Below are positions 1 through 8,200 of a stretch of DNA of 64,000 bases, one piece after another. Every line of letters begins with the position of its first letter. Position 1 is the stretch's first letter. The translations under genes were made by a program, and so were the position numbers. Source of the DNA: Ruoffia tabacinasalis (GTDB lineage: Bacteria > Bacillota > Bacilli > Lactobacillales > Aerococcaceae); NCBI RefSeq assembly GCF_042652985.1, contig NZ_JBHSHQ010000016.1:1-64000 (forward strand), given 5' to 3'. A model generated the notes under the pieces. It saw nothing but the letters and a program-made list of their open reading frames with translations, did not search any database and was not told where the DNA came from.

Positions 1-7
1 GTTCAAG

Positions 8-44
8 AAAACGCGATTTGCCTGGCTCAGGAAATCGCGTTTTT
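8..44. terminator. Bidirectional intrinsic terminator
   Basis: A 12-bp perfect inverted repeat (AAAACGCGATTT at 8-19, AAATCGCGTTTT at 32-43) is extended by an inner CCTG/CAGG stem, and T runs lie on both strands. It directly follows the agrB stop on the minus strand and can also end a rightward transcript entering the window. Confidence 0.8.
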
Positions 45-50
45 GTGGTC

Positions 51-572
51 TTATTGGAACGCTATATGCACATAAGCTATACACATTAAGTTTAGTACAC
101 TTATAGCATATTTAGTTTGTGCTACAAATACTAATTTCACCCAACGGTAAATAATTGACTTAGAATCGACTACTAGGCGTATAATTAAAACTAGCGAAAA
201 AAATATTAAATGCCTCACAAATTCATTATCCCAGGATACATATTTTATTCCGATAGCTTGCAAACAAAACATAATACCCGAATACAACATACAATATTCT
301 GGTTTACTTGCATGAAAACCACCCACACACATTCTTAAAGGGATATACATAAAAAAAACAATAAACAATTCTTCAATTACGTTAAAAAATAGCCCGATTA
401 TCGCAGCAAGAATGAATCCTAGCAATTGAAAAATAATTATTGAAATACCAAGGGAAACACATTCAACCTCTACATCAGATAATGACATTGAACGACCTAA
501 TTGTTGTGATAATTTAGTAACCATCTTTATTTGAAAAATACTCCTCAATGTTTTTGCTTCGTTTTGGCTCAT
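51..572 (-). CDS. agrB: AgrB-family accessory gene regulator (pheromone-processing membrane peptidase)
   Basis: 173 aa polytopic membrane protein. The AgrB family is a cysteine endopeptidase that cuts the AgrD propeptide at its C-terminal side and forms the (thio)lactone ring. The family signature is visible: an Arg followed by GGFHA, with His87, and Cys94 seven residues later; these match the catalytic His/Cys pair of staphylococcal AgrB. Several hydrophobic segments follow, between about residues 40 and 170. The ATG at 572 has no good Shine-Dalgarno and lies inside the upstream agrD reading frame, so translation is probably coupled to agrD. It is transcribed away from agrC-agrA, unlike the usual agrBDCA order. 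The length is slightly short for the family (about 190) but both active residues are present. Confidence 0.88.
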   Translation of the reverse strand: MSQNEAKTLRSIFQIKMVTKLSQQLGRSMSLSDVEVECVSLGISIIIFQLLGFILAAIIGLFFNVIEELFIVFFMYIPLRMCVGGFHASKPEYCMLYSGIMFCLQAIGIKYVSWDNEFVRHLIFFSLVLIIRLVVDSKSIIYRWVKLVFVAQTKYAISVLNLMCIAYVHIAFQ

Positions 573-672
573 AAATAATTATAGAGCTCAAATTCTCAGT
601 GACATTGAACTTCACAATAAACATTATTCCGATGTAACAAAACCTTAAGCAATATTTTAAGTATTTTTTCAA
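514..672 (-). CDS. agrD: Candidate AgrD autoinducer propeptide (serine-lactone type)
   Basis: 52-codon frame starting at TTG 672, seven bases after a strong AAGGAGGG ribosome site at about 680-687, and ending at TAA 514. It overlaps the start of agrB by 59 bp in another frame. Residues 1-24 are basic and hydrophobic (begins MKKYLKYCLRF), as in AgrD membrane helices. The sequence NLSSIIIYEPKRSKN follows, then an acidic tail containing IEE. The YEPK element is the same as in Listeria AgrD after its ACFMFV pheromone core. Aligning on YEPK puts Ser29 where the ring-forming Cys would be, giving a predicted five-residue Ser-Ser-Ile-Ile-Ile lactone. The two Cys residues (8 and 12) lie in the N-terminal helix, too far upstream. 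The gene is missed by length-filtered ORF calls. Identity is inferred from position, motif and ribosome site. Confidence 0.72.
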   Translation of the reverse strand: MKKYLKYCLRFCYIGIMFIVKFNVTENLSSIIIYEPKRSKNIEEYFSNKDGY

Positions 673-702
673 TTACTCCCTCCTTTTTCATTTACTATAA
701 CC

Positions 703-765
703 ATCATATAACACTTATTTGTATAATTTCCCAGAATGTAACGAAACTCCCTTAATATGTAACGA
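703..765 (-). promoter_or_regulatory. LytTR (AgrA-type) direct repeats and agrDB promoter
   Basis: Two exact copies of ATGTAACGA at 736-744 and 757-765 are spaced 21 bp start to start, two helical turns, which is the geometry of AgrA/LytTR sites. On the minus strand they read TCGTTACAT. A leftward -10 candidate, TATGAT, lies at 703-708, which places the repeats just upstream of the -35 region of agrDB, as in AgrA-activated promoters. The half-site sequence only partly fits the staphylococcal AgrA consensus. Confidence 0.6.
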
Positions 766-811
766 GAATAAATTAATCTAATATATTCAAAAAAACATGT
801 ATAAATGTTAG

Positions 812-817
812 TATAAT
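812..817 (+). promoter_or_regulatory. agrC-agrA promoter -10 box
   Basis: TATAAT lies about 40 bp upstream of the agrC TTG, with no convincing -35 hexamer at 17 bp. A GGGAGG ribosome site at 846-851 precedes the TTG at 858 by six bases. Confidence 0.45.
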
Positions 818-857
818 ATTATAGAATCATTAGGACATTTCATTCGGGAGGCTCAAT

Positions 858-2162
858 TTGACTACATTTGATATTTTTTATTTATTGATTACTCCGATTT
901 ATGTTTATAATCTTTGGTCCTATTTCCAAGTGAGATTTGGGTCTAACTCTGAGTCTTTAGGGAAAAATTTATTTGTTTGTTTTATTAGTTATTTATTAAT
1001 TAGTAGTGTCTATCTTTTTTTTGAAACTCCTCTATTAACCGTCTCAATCAATATTATGTGCATAATATTAATTTCAAGACTCTATATTAGTGAGATTTTT
1101 AAACAGATTAGCGAGAGTATCATCTTGTTAGCTCTTTTTATTATCATTGAACTTATTGTTGTTACCTTATTAAATATATATACAATAGATTTTCAAGATA
1201 CATCGAGTTACCAATCAATCATGTCAGTCGTCTTTACCTACTTAGTTGAGTTTCTATTTATCAAATATTTACACCGCCGTAAATATCGCGCGCTACATAA
1301 GAATAAAAATATTTTTTTATACACCATCCAATTTATTATTCCATTGATTACTATTATCATTTTTTTACTTTTCTTATGGATTAATTTGTCTGGAACTATT
1401 TTGATGTCGCTAGCTCTATTCTTCCTCCTTATTAACATCATCTTATTCGAGCTTTATGATGCTTTGGCTAAGAGTTTTGACTTATTATCAGAACAACAAA
1501 ACTTCAAGCAAGAACAGCTTGAATACGCCAGTCACTTAAGATTATTAGAATCTCATAACGAGGAATGGAGACAATTTCGTCATGATATTAAGAATCGTTT
1601 GACACCACTGTATGGCTTCATTCGTCAATATCCAAACTCGGAGCTTGAGAGTATCTTAATTGATATTGTTCCTGATAATTTACAGAAACCAGTTATCGAA
1701 ACAGGTCATATTGCTATCGATGGTATAATCAATTCGAAGTTACATTCTGTTTCAGATAATGAGATTGAAGTAATAACGGATATCGTCGTTCCTAAGGATA
1801 TTTATATTGATTCTATTGATCTCGCTGTATTATTAGGGAATTTGTTAGATAATGCGATTGAAGGGTGTTTGACAGTGGAAGCTAATCGGATAATTAAACT
1901 AAAAATATTGTTTGAAGGGAATCGACTCAAAGTAAGAATTGCTAACACCTTTGATGGTATCGTCAACAAGCAAGGCCAACAGATTCTGTCACGTAAAGAT
2001 GACACGTCCATTCACGGCTTTGGTTTGAAGAGTGTGCAACGAATTGTTGAAAAATACCAAGGGTTACTAAAAATTGACCATACCCAAGAAACCTTTACCG
2101 TCTCAATCATATTGAATGAAACGCCCAGTGAAAACGTTGATAAGGAGGTAAAAGATGATTGA
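858..2162 (+). CDS. agrC: AgrC-like sensor histidine kinase (GHKL family)
   Basis: 434 aa. About six membrane segments fill residues 1-205, followed by a coiled linker and a cytoplasmic kinase core. The phosphoacceptor box reads FRHDIKNRL with His242, the N box is NLLDNAIEG at about 328-336, and a GFGLKSV glycine box lies near 390. This is the AgrC/FsrC architecture (SpoOB-type dimerisation helix plus HATPase_c_5). The TTG start follows GGGAGG by six bases. The stop overlaps agrA by 8 bp, so the two are co-translated. It presumably senses the peptide made by the divergent agrD-agrB pair and phosphorylates AgrA. Confidence 0.9.
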   Translation: MTTFDIFYLLITPIYVYNLWSYFQVRFGSNSESLGKNLFVCFISYLLISSVYLFFETPLLTVSINIMCIILISRLYISEIFKQISESIILLALFIIIELIVVTLLNIYTIDFQDTSSYQSIMSVVFTYLVEFLFIKYLHRRKYRALHKNKNIFLYTIQFIIPLITIIIFLLFLWINLSGTILMSLALFFLLINIILFELYDALAKSFDLLSEQQNFKQEQLEYASHLRLLESHNEEWRQFRHDIKNRLTPLYGFIRQYPNSELESILIDIVPDNLQKPVIETGHIAIDGIINSKLHSVSDNEIEVITDIVVPKDIYIDSIDLAVLLGNLLDNAIEGCLTVEANRIIKLKILFEGNRLKVRIANTFDGIVNKQGQQILSRKDDTSIHGFGLKSVQRIVEKYQGLLKIDHTQETFTVSIILNETPSENVDKEVKDD

Positions 2163-2868
2163 AATTCTGATATGTGATGATCAAGAAATCATTACTAAAC
2201 AATTGAGTCAGCTCATTCAGGAATATACTCTACAGCACAAAACTTCTTTTTGGGTTAAAAGTTACCAGTCAGGTGAACAGTTAATCACATACCTTCAAAA
2301 AGAAGAGCCTATGAAGCGAATTATCTTATTAGATATTGAGATGCCTATAATGAATGGACTTGAAGTAGCTAAGTATATCCGTCATGATTTAAAAGATTAT
2401 GCCAGTGAGATTATCTTTGTAACAGGAACGAATGGTTATGAGCGCAACTTATTTCAAGTTAAGCCTTCTGGCTTTATTCCTAAGCCCATCAAACGCACTC
2501 AATTATTCGAAACATTGGGTAGAAGTTACCAATTACTCGAAACACAATCTCCTTTCTTCAACTACAGCCAAAATGGAATAGATAAGTCGATTCTCTTAGA
2601 TAATATTCTATATTTTGAAAGTCATGGTAGAAAGAAAGTCATCGTTTCCCAGCATCATAATGATTGGTTCTATGAAAATATGTCGCAACTTAATCAAAGA
2701 TTGGAAGAATATCCACAATTCGTTCATTGCCATCGGTCATACATAGTGAATGTTAATCATGTTGTTCGAATAGATGGTTCAGATTTAGTTATGGAGAACA
2801 AACAATTAATCTCTGTGAAGCCTAAGGAGCGTGCAAGAGTTGAACACGTTCTGCTGGAATTGTTCTAG
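2155..2868 (+). CDS. agrA: AgrA-like LytTR response regulator
   Basis: 237 aa. The receiver domain at residues 1-120 has acidic residues Asp8/Asp9, phosphorylation site Asp60 in LLDIEMP, and Lys in IPKP near 109. A LytTR DNA-binding domain fills about 135-237, with the typical FVHCHRSYIVNVNHV segment. An AAGGAGG ribosome site sits inside the end of agrC. The 21-bp-spaced repeats at 736-765 are its likely target. It completes the quorum-sensing circuit with agrD, agrB and agrC. Confidence 0.92.
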   Translation: MIEILICDDQEIITKQLSQLIQEYTLQHKTSFWVKSYQSGEQLITYLQKEEPMKRIILLDIEMPIMNGLEVAKYIRHDLKDYASEIIFVTGTNGYERNLFQVKPSGFIPKPIKRTQLFETLGRSYQLLETQSPFFNYSQNGIDKSILLDNILYFESHGRKKVIVSQHHNDWFYENMSQLNQRLEEYPQFVHCHRSYIVNVNHVVRIDGSDLVMENKQLISVKPKERARVEHVLLELF

Positions 2869-2920
2869 CTACAGATTAACTGAAGAAGTGGCTAGTTCTT
2901 TTTTGTGTTGTCGATAGCAA

Positions 2921-2955
2921 AAAGACCCCTCAAGCCTAATCTCTAGGGCTTAAGA
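2921..2955 (-). terminator. Intrinsic terminator of the aph-like gene
   Basis: The stem AAGCCTA/TAGGGCTT, with one bulge, is followed on the minus strand by a T run (the A run at 2919-2924 on the plus strand). It lies just after the leftward gene that stops at 2972. Confidence 0.55.
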
Positions 2956-2971
2956 ATTCTCTCATCATCAA

Positions 2972-3784
2972 CTAAAACAACTCATCCAATAAGATATAAT
3001 AACGTAACTTATCCCAGTCAGGTTCTAATTCCAACTTCTCGAATAGTAAGTTGCTATAGTTTTCAATCTCTTGTTCAGTAAATTCGCGTAATACACCGAA
3101 TTTTCCTTTTAGATTATTCAACAAACTGCGATAACAGATCGCAATATCCTGATAAATATCGGAGACGCCACTTTGCCCAAGGTCAATAAAGCCTGTTAAG
3201 TAGGAACCACTAGCAATTAGATTAGGTAAACTAAAATCTCCATGAGACAATACTAATTTCTCTTCTTCAGGACGATTATTATCCAACCAATCCCATAATG
3301 CCTCTGGGCTATTGAATCCATCTTCACCAAACGTTCCTTCCTCAGCATCATTCACATCAACCAAGTTCTTTTCTACACGCTCTTTTGCTGCTGCTAACTT
3401 GTCTTCTAACAATTGTGAACTGGGGCAATGTGTTATATCCACATTCCAAAGTAACTTAAGACTATCAGCTAACAACTCAATTAAATCCTCAGTCGATCGT
3501 CTGACAATGACTTCATAAGACGGATCTCCTTTTAATTTCTCCATTAATAAGTAGTTTATTCCTTCGACTTGAATATTTTCAAAAATTTCAGGTACTGGTA
3601 GATGATAATTATTCCACCAATTAAGCATTAGCACTTCGTTTTTAACTTCATCAGAAGATGATTCTATCTTAAGAACGCAATCATCTAAAATCATTTTCTT
3701 TGCCTTCGATTTACCTATCAAATCAATTTGAAAATTCTGGTTATCAATATATTTTCGGATTTCTTTGGGTATTACTAGATTCAT
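2972..3784 (-). CDS. APH(3')-like aminoglycoside O-phosphotransferase
   Basis: 270 aa from the ATG at 3784, which is preceded by AGGAG at 7 bp; a TTG five codons upstream overlaps that ribosome site and is rejected. The kinase-like fold is recognisable: LPVPE in the N lobe, then the catalytic loop SHGDFSLPN (Asp183, Asn188) and the metal-binding FIDLGQSG (Asp201). The C-terminus PDWDKLRYYILLDELF is close to that of APH(3')-III, which ends in almost the same residues. The family phosphorylates the 3' hydroxyl of kanamycin and neomycin. It sits alone with its own terminator. No insertion sequence is visible next to it, so it may be an old resident gene. The substrate is inferred; it could have a non-antibiotic substrate. 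Confidence 0.82.
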   Translation of the reverse strand: MNLVIPKEIRKYIDNQNFQIDLIGKSKAKKMILDDCVLKIESSSDEVKNEVLMLNWWNNYHLPVPEIFENIQVEGINYLLMEKLKGDPSYEVIVRRSTEDLIELLADSLKLLWNVDITHCPSSQLLEDKLAAAKERVEKNLVDVNDAEEGTFGEDGFNSPEALWDWLDNNRPEEEKLVLSHGDFSLPNLIASGSYLTGFIDLGQSGVSDIYQDIAICYRSLLNNLKGKFGVLREFTEQEIENYSNLLFEKLELEPDWDKLRYYILLDELF

Positions 3785-4023
3785 CTCATCACTCCTCAAT
3801 TCTATTCAATACTCTATTATATACATGTAATAGGAAAGCGATATCATTTTGTATTACTCTTGATTTTACACCATGGAAGTCATTTTGCAAATGGATTCGA
3901 ATCTTTCATTACTTTTTTATAAACAAATTGTACAATATTCTTTTCTTCGCAAGTGTTTTTAATTGTATTTTTTGCACTATAAACGTAATCTTAAGTAACA
4001 ATATAATAAAAGGAGACAATACT

Positions 4024-4770
4024 ATGGCAAAGATACTCATAACTGGAGCAACAGGTACCATTGGTGTCGAATTAGCAAAGCACCTTATTACTAAACACGC
4101 GCTTACTTTAGTCGGACGTGATTTTTCTGACCTTCCTGATGATATTCAAAATAAAGCAACCATTGTTAAACGCGATTTACTTGAACCTGAAAATTGGAAC
4201 GGCTTACTAGATGGCATCGAATATGTCATTCAATTGGCTGGTGAAGCTGATCAAGAGGCTGGTTTCTATGAGAGCTTGTTAGATTTGAACTACAAAATCC
4301 CACATAATTTGTATGACGAAGCAACACGCGCCAAGGATCTGAAGCGCATCATCGTCGCTAGTTCGATTCATATCGTTGATGGTTATCCAGACGGTGTTGA
4401 AGTCAAGACCACGGATCCAATCCGTCCTGCTAACTTATACGGCGTATCTAAAGCATACTTAGAAGGTTTAGCTGCTTACCATGCTTATTCAAATGGCATT
4501 GAATCTATTGCGATTCGGATCGCAGATTATAAAGTGAGCGACGATGAATTAGACGAAGAAGTTGATGAGTACGGCATGGCGATGTACTTATCTAAAGAGG
4601 ATATGAATCGTCTTATAGATGGCTGTATCGAAGCAGAATTAAAAGAACCCTTCTTAATTGTTAATGGAGTCTCTAATAACACATTTACTCGCCTATCTAA
4701 TGAAGAAGCAAGAGTCAATTTAGGTTACAACCCTCAAGATAATGCGTTCGAGAAGAAGAATATTTTTTAA
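4024..4770 (+). CDS. NAD-dependent epimerase/dehydratase family protein
   Basis: 248 aa. The ATG at 4024 follows AGGAGA, and the long N-terminal extension of the open frame upstream is non-coding sequence. The Rossmann motif GATGTIG is at 8-14, and the SDR catalytic pair is in YGVSK (Tyr139, Lys143) with Ser113/Ser114 in VASS. Extended-SDR proteins of this length include uronate dehydrogenases and sugar-nucleotide epimerases. The exact substrate cannot be read from the sequence. It stands alone, convergent with the AlkD-like gene and sharing its terminator. Confidence 0.8.
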   Translation: MAKILITGATGTIGVELAKHLITKHALTLVGRDFSDLPDDIQNKATIVKRDLLEPENWNGLLDGIEYVIQLAGEADQEAGFYESLLDLNYKIPHNLYDEATRAKDLKRIIVASSIHIVDGYPDGVEVKTTDPIRPANLYGVSKAYLEGLAAYHAYSNGIESIAIRIADYKVSDDELDEEVDEYGMAMYLSKEDMNRLIDGCIEAELKEPFLIVNGVSNNTFTRLSNEEARVNLGYNPQDNAFEKKNIF

Positions 4771-4771
4771 T

Positions 4772-4809
4772 CAACAAAAGACGTAGATGAAAATCTACGT
4801 CTTTTGTTG
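4772..4809. terminator. Bidirectional terminator, 17-bp perfect stem
   Basis: The arms at 4772-4788 and 4793-4809 pair perfectly around a GAAA tetraloop. It lies exactly between two convergent stops (4770 and 4811), so it serves both genes. Confidence 0.9.
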
Positions 4810-4810
4810 T

Positions 4811-5503
4811 CTACATATTTATATGTTTTGATGCTTCTCGAATTGATAAAGGAGCTAGTTCAGTCTGATACTGCCTAAGAAAATTCTTGACCCATTCTTC
4901 ATTTATTCGCGCATAATCACGTAATGCCCAACCAATGGCTTTATTAATAAAGAATTCGTTGCTTCCTAAATTATTCATAATCGTTCGAGTCAGTAATTGA
5001 GTATCGGTTGCTTCCTTCATACTTAATTGATGAATAATCGCTACGCGTCGCAACCATAAATCATCTGATACACTCCATTCAATGATTGTTTCTTTTAACT
5101 CTGGATACTGTGTTTGAAGATAGCCCACTCTTTTCACTAAAGCATCCACAGAATCCCACCAGGACTTTGTTGTAATAAGTTTTTTCAAATGATTGATATC
5201 GTCTTTTTTCAAATAAGTTTGCATATCATTTAAATAGTCAGTGGCAACATATTGGAATTCACGTTCCTCCTGTTGCCAACATTCTTGGACGAAATTCCAA
5301 TCGATAATAGGTGTATCTGGATTCACTTTAGACAGTGCTCGTGCTTCTTGTTTAGCTTCTTTGAAATACGGCTTTGCTATATTCCGACGTGCTACGCTTT
5401 TAAGACCTAAAAAAGGAAACTGATTTCTTAAGTACGCTGACATTGCTTGGGCATCGTCTGTTCGGTGGCCTTTCATCTCTGTGATTAATTGTTTAGTATC
5501 CAT
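4811..5503 (-). CDS. AlkD-like DNA alkylation repair protein
   Basis: 230 aa from ATG 5503. A TTG eight codons upstream sits on the GGAG ribosome site and is rejected. The protein is all-helical with HEAT-like repeats. The family motif SWWDSVD is at 114-120, holding the Trp and Asp used by AlkD glycosylases to contact the alkylated base and phosphate, and WALRDYAR lies near the C-terminus. AlkD excises N3/N7-alkylpurines without base flipping. It is a single gene with no obvious operon partner. Confidence 0.85.
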   Translation of the reverse strand: MDTKQLITEMKGHRTDDAQAMSAYLRNQFPFLGLKSVARRNIAKPYFKEAKQEARALSKVNPDTPIIDWNFVQECWQQEEREFQYVATDYLNDMQTYLKKDDINHLKKLITTKSWWDSVDALVKRVGYLQTQYPELKETIIEWSVSDDLWLRRVAIIHQLSMKEATDTQLLTRTIMNNLGSNEFFINKAIGWALRDYARINEEWVKNFLRQYQTELAPLSIREASKHINM

Positions 5504-5612
5504 TATGAGTCGTACTCCTTTCAACAAATTTTTGATATATTCTCAATCTTGGAGGATGGATTTGAACTTTCTTTTAAATCCACATCTCATCACTTTCTTG
5601 CTCTTCCTCAAG

Positions 5613-6164
5613 TTAAATGATGTATCCTGATAGTAAGTATGATGCATTCATCAATAAGAGCCCCCCGGTTGCATAACAAGCTAGCCCAGCACTTTTAGCG
5701 GATATTATTAATTGATTGACTTTACCTTTACCATAAATAACGGCCAATAATACTGATAGAACAATCGGCATAATAATATAAGCAACTTCTTGATACAGCC
5801 AAGCATACATTAGAAAATGAACCGCACCTACGATGCTAAATATAAAAGGAATGATAGTATAGTGCTCTCTTTGGAACATAGCAATCAACAATGGTATTGC
5901 TAACAATTGACTCATCGCAATGATAATACTTAATGAATTTAAAATGCCCGTATCCGGTCGTAAGGTAAATGCACCAACAATATATAAAATGAGTAAAGCG
6001 ATTGGTAAAGCAACTATTCCCTGAAACAGAGTGGCAATGGCTGCATAGTTTAATTTAATTTTTTGCCATAATACTCCGCATATTAACCATGTTATACCAT
6101 AAGCGACAAGAAAAGGGGCACCTGAGTAATTTACTCTAGCAAGCTCTTCCAACAATTCAATCAT
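5613..6164 (-). CDS. Hypothetical multi-pass membrane protein
   Basis: 183 aa with about six hydrophobic segments (around 18-35, 45-68, 82-97, 103-120, 125-145 and 155-180) and short charged loops. It resembles the small DUF7010-type integral membrane proteins, but I am not certain of the family. The ribosome site AAGGAG lies eight bases before ATG 6164. It may be co-transcribed with the AlkD-like gene downstream. No function is assigned. Confidence 0.6.
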   Translation of the reverse strand: MIELLEELARVNYSGAPFLVAYGITWLICGVLWQKIKLNYAAIATLFQGIVALPIALLILYIVGAFTLRPDTGILNSLSIIIAMSQLLAIPLLIAMFQREHYTIIPFIFSIVGAVHFLMYAWLYQEVAYIIMPIVLSVLLAVIYGKGKVNQLIISAKSAGLACYATGGLLLMNASYLLSGYII

Positions 6165-6239
6165 AACTTTAGCTCCTTCCTAACTTTAAACAACGTCTCT
6201 ATGACTTAATCCTACCTGATTGCGTTTAATTCACCTAAT

Positions 6240-6272
6240 AAAAAACATCCCTACTTCATAAGTAAGGATGCC
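6240..6272 (-). terminator. Terminator of the peptide ABC ATPase gene
   Basis: The 11-bp stem (6246-6270, one mismatch, CAT loop) is followed by six T on the minus strand. It lies just beyond the stop at 6278. Confidence 0.85.
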
Positions 6273-6277
6273 ATATG

Positions 6278-7981
6278 TTAATAGTTAGCTACATAGTGTC
6301 CGGAAGTAACTTCTTTTAATGCTACAACTTCTTTATTTGGTTGCCACGCTTTTAGCGGATTAGAGTCTACCACCTTCGACTTCATCTGTGCATCTAACCT
6401 TGGAACAGCTTGAAGTAATTGTTGTGTATAGGGGTGTAGTGGATTCGCGTATAATTCGTTCGTTTCTGCTACTTCTACAATTTGTCCTTGTTGCATGACT
6501 GCTACTCGGTCACTAATTTGTTTCACGACTGCCAAATCATGAGCAATGAACAGATAAGTTAATCCTAGTCTGTCTTGCAGTTTCTTTAAGAGTTCAATAA
6601 TTTGAGCTTGGATTGACACGTCTAAGGCAGATAAAGGCTCATCAGCCACAATAAAATCGGGCTCAACAGCTAACGCACGTGCAATCCCAATCCGTTGTCG
6701 TTGCCCTCCTGAGAACTCATGGGGGAAGCGTGTCGCAAAGTTTGGATCGAGCTCAACTAAGCGAAGCAATTCCTCCACTCGCGCCCGTCTTTCTTTCGAG
6801 TTCTTTACTAAACCGTGCGTGTCTAGAGCTTCTCCAATAATATCTTCGACTTTCATTCTGGGGTTTAATGATGCATAGGGATCTTGAAAGATTATTTGCA
6901 TATCTTTACGGACTTTCAACATTTCAGCTTTGGTTAACTGTTGTAAATCAAACCCTTGGAAGATAATTCGTCCACTCGTTGGTTTATATAATTGAAGGAT
7001 GGCACGCCCTAATGTGGATTTTCCAGAACCTGACTCGCCTACAAGCCCTAAAGTCTCTCCTTTATAAATATCCAAATTAACTTGATTGACAGCCTTTAAT
7101 TGCTTCCCTTTACCAATATCAAAGACTTGTTCCAATTGCTCAACCGATATTAAAGGTTGAGCTTTATCTTTTTCTTGGGTATTTTTCTCTTCTTCGATTC
7201 TTGGGACGGCATCAAGTAATAGGCGTGTATATGGATGTTGAGGGTGATTAAAAATCTCATCAATCGGACCTTGTTCAACGATTTCACCTTTTTGCATTAC
7301 AATGACTCGACTACAAATTTGTGCGACAACACCGAAATCATGTGTAATCAACACCACCGATAAATTCAATTCTTTTTGTAACTCTTTAATCAGTGCTAAG
7401 ATTTGAGCTTGAATGGTCACATCTAAAGCCGTTGTTGGCTCATCCGCAATGAGTAAACTTGGATTCGCTGCTAAGGCAATCGCAATCATAATTCTTTGTC
7501 TCATCCCACCCGAAAACTCATGGGGATAGTGATTAAAGCGTGTTTGAGCATCTTTAATACCAATGGATGTCATCAATTCAATTGTCTTTTCTCGTGCTTG
7601 CTTTTTGCTCATCCGTTGATGCAAGCCAATCACTTCCACCACTTGATCACCAACAGTCATTGTTGGATTCAATGAACTTAATGGATCTTGGAAAATCATT
7701 CCAATATCTTCACCCAATATTTTACGTAAGGCTTTTGGTTTAATATCTAGGAGGTTGTGCCCTTTGAATTCAATCTCACTATCAGAATGAATGATGGCAT
7801 TATCAGGTAATAGTTGGGTAATTGAACGGGCCGTCATACTTTTCCCACTACCTGATTCTCCGATAATCCCAACAATTTCACCTTTTTCTACTGAAAAGGA
7901 AATATTTTTTAATACTTCCTCTTGTTGGTCTTCACTTTCAAAGCTTAAGCCTAGTTGGTTGACCTTTAAAATATCAGACAT
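6278..7981 (-). CDS. Fused double ATP-binding protein of a dipeptide/oligopeptide ABC transporter
   Basis: 567 aa. Two complete OppD/OppF-type nucleotide-binding domains lie in tandem. The first has Walker A GESGSGKS at 41-48, signature FSGGMRQR at 156-163 and ADEP at 179-182. The second has Walker A at 315-322, signature FSGGQRQR at 423-430 and ADEP at 446-449. YejF/GsiA-type transporters use the same fused form. It is divergent from the two permease genes and binding protein at 8.2-13 kb, which otherwise lack an ATPase, so it is almost certainly their motor. The AGGAG site is seven bases before the ATG. The substrate, peptides or another ligand, is not determined. Confidence 0.9.
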   Translation of the reverse strand: MSDILKVNQLGLSFESEDQQEEVLKNISFSVEKGEIVGIIGESGSGKSMTARSITQLLPDNAIIHSDSEIEFKGHNLLDIKPKALRKILGEDIGMIFQDPLSSLNPTMTVGDQVVEVIGLHQRMSKKQAREKTIELMTSIGIKDAQTRFNHYPHEFSGGMRQRIMIAIALAANPSLLIADEPTTALDVTIQAQILALIKELQKELNLSVVLITHDFGVVAQICSRVIVMQKGEIVEQGPIDEIFNHPQHPYTRLLLDAVPRIEEEKNTQEKDKAQPLISVEQLEQVFDIGKGKQLKAVNQVNLDIYKGETLGLVGESGSGKSTLGRAILQLYKPTSGRIIFQGFDLQQLTKAEMLKVRKDMQIIFQDPYASLNPRMKVEDIIGEALDTHGLVKNSKERRARVEELLRLVELDPNFATRFPHEFSGGQRQRIGIARALAVEPDFIVADEPLSALDVSIQAQIIELLKKLQDRLGLTYLFIAHDLAVVKQISDRVAVMQQGQIVEVAETNELYANPLHPYTQQLLQAVPRLDAQMKSKVVDSNPLKAWQPNKEVVALKEVTSGHYVANY

Positions 7982-8200
7982 TTACTCACTCCTATACTTC
8001 TTTATATACGTTGATATCTGTTAATACACAGCGATTATTATAACATAGCAACTATCCGAAAGAGGCGAGTAGATCAGACAACCGTCATTCAAAAATCCGA
8101 ATGCTAGCCTTCGAAAATCCCCATGACTGGTTTTAGTCTTGAAGCGTTATACTAAATTAGTCTGATTCAATCCGTTATTTTTTCTTTGGAGGTGAAATAT

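Noticed and set aside
3700..4023. Long N-terminal extension of the epimerase frame, overlapping the aph start
   Set aside because: A good ribosome site and the Rossmann-fold Met lie at 4024; the upstream part is Phe/Ile/Cys-rich and looks non-coding.
8040..8180. T-box or other riboswitch before the peptide permease operon
   Set aside because: No T-box sequence or known riboswitch core is present; only short imperfect repeats and a weak TATACT -10 are seen.
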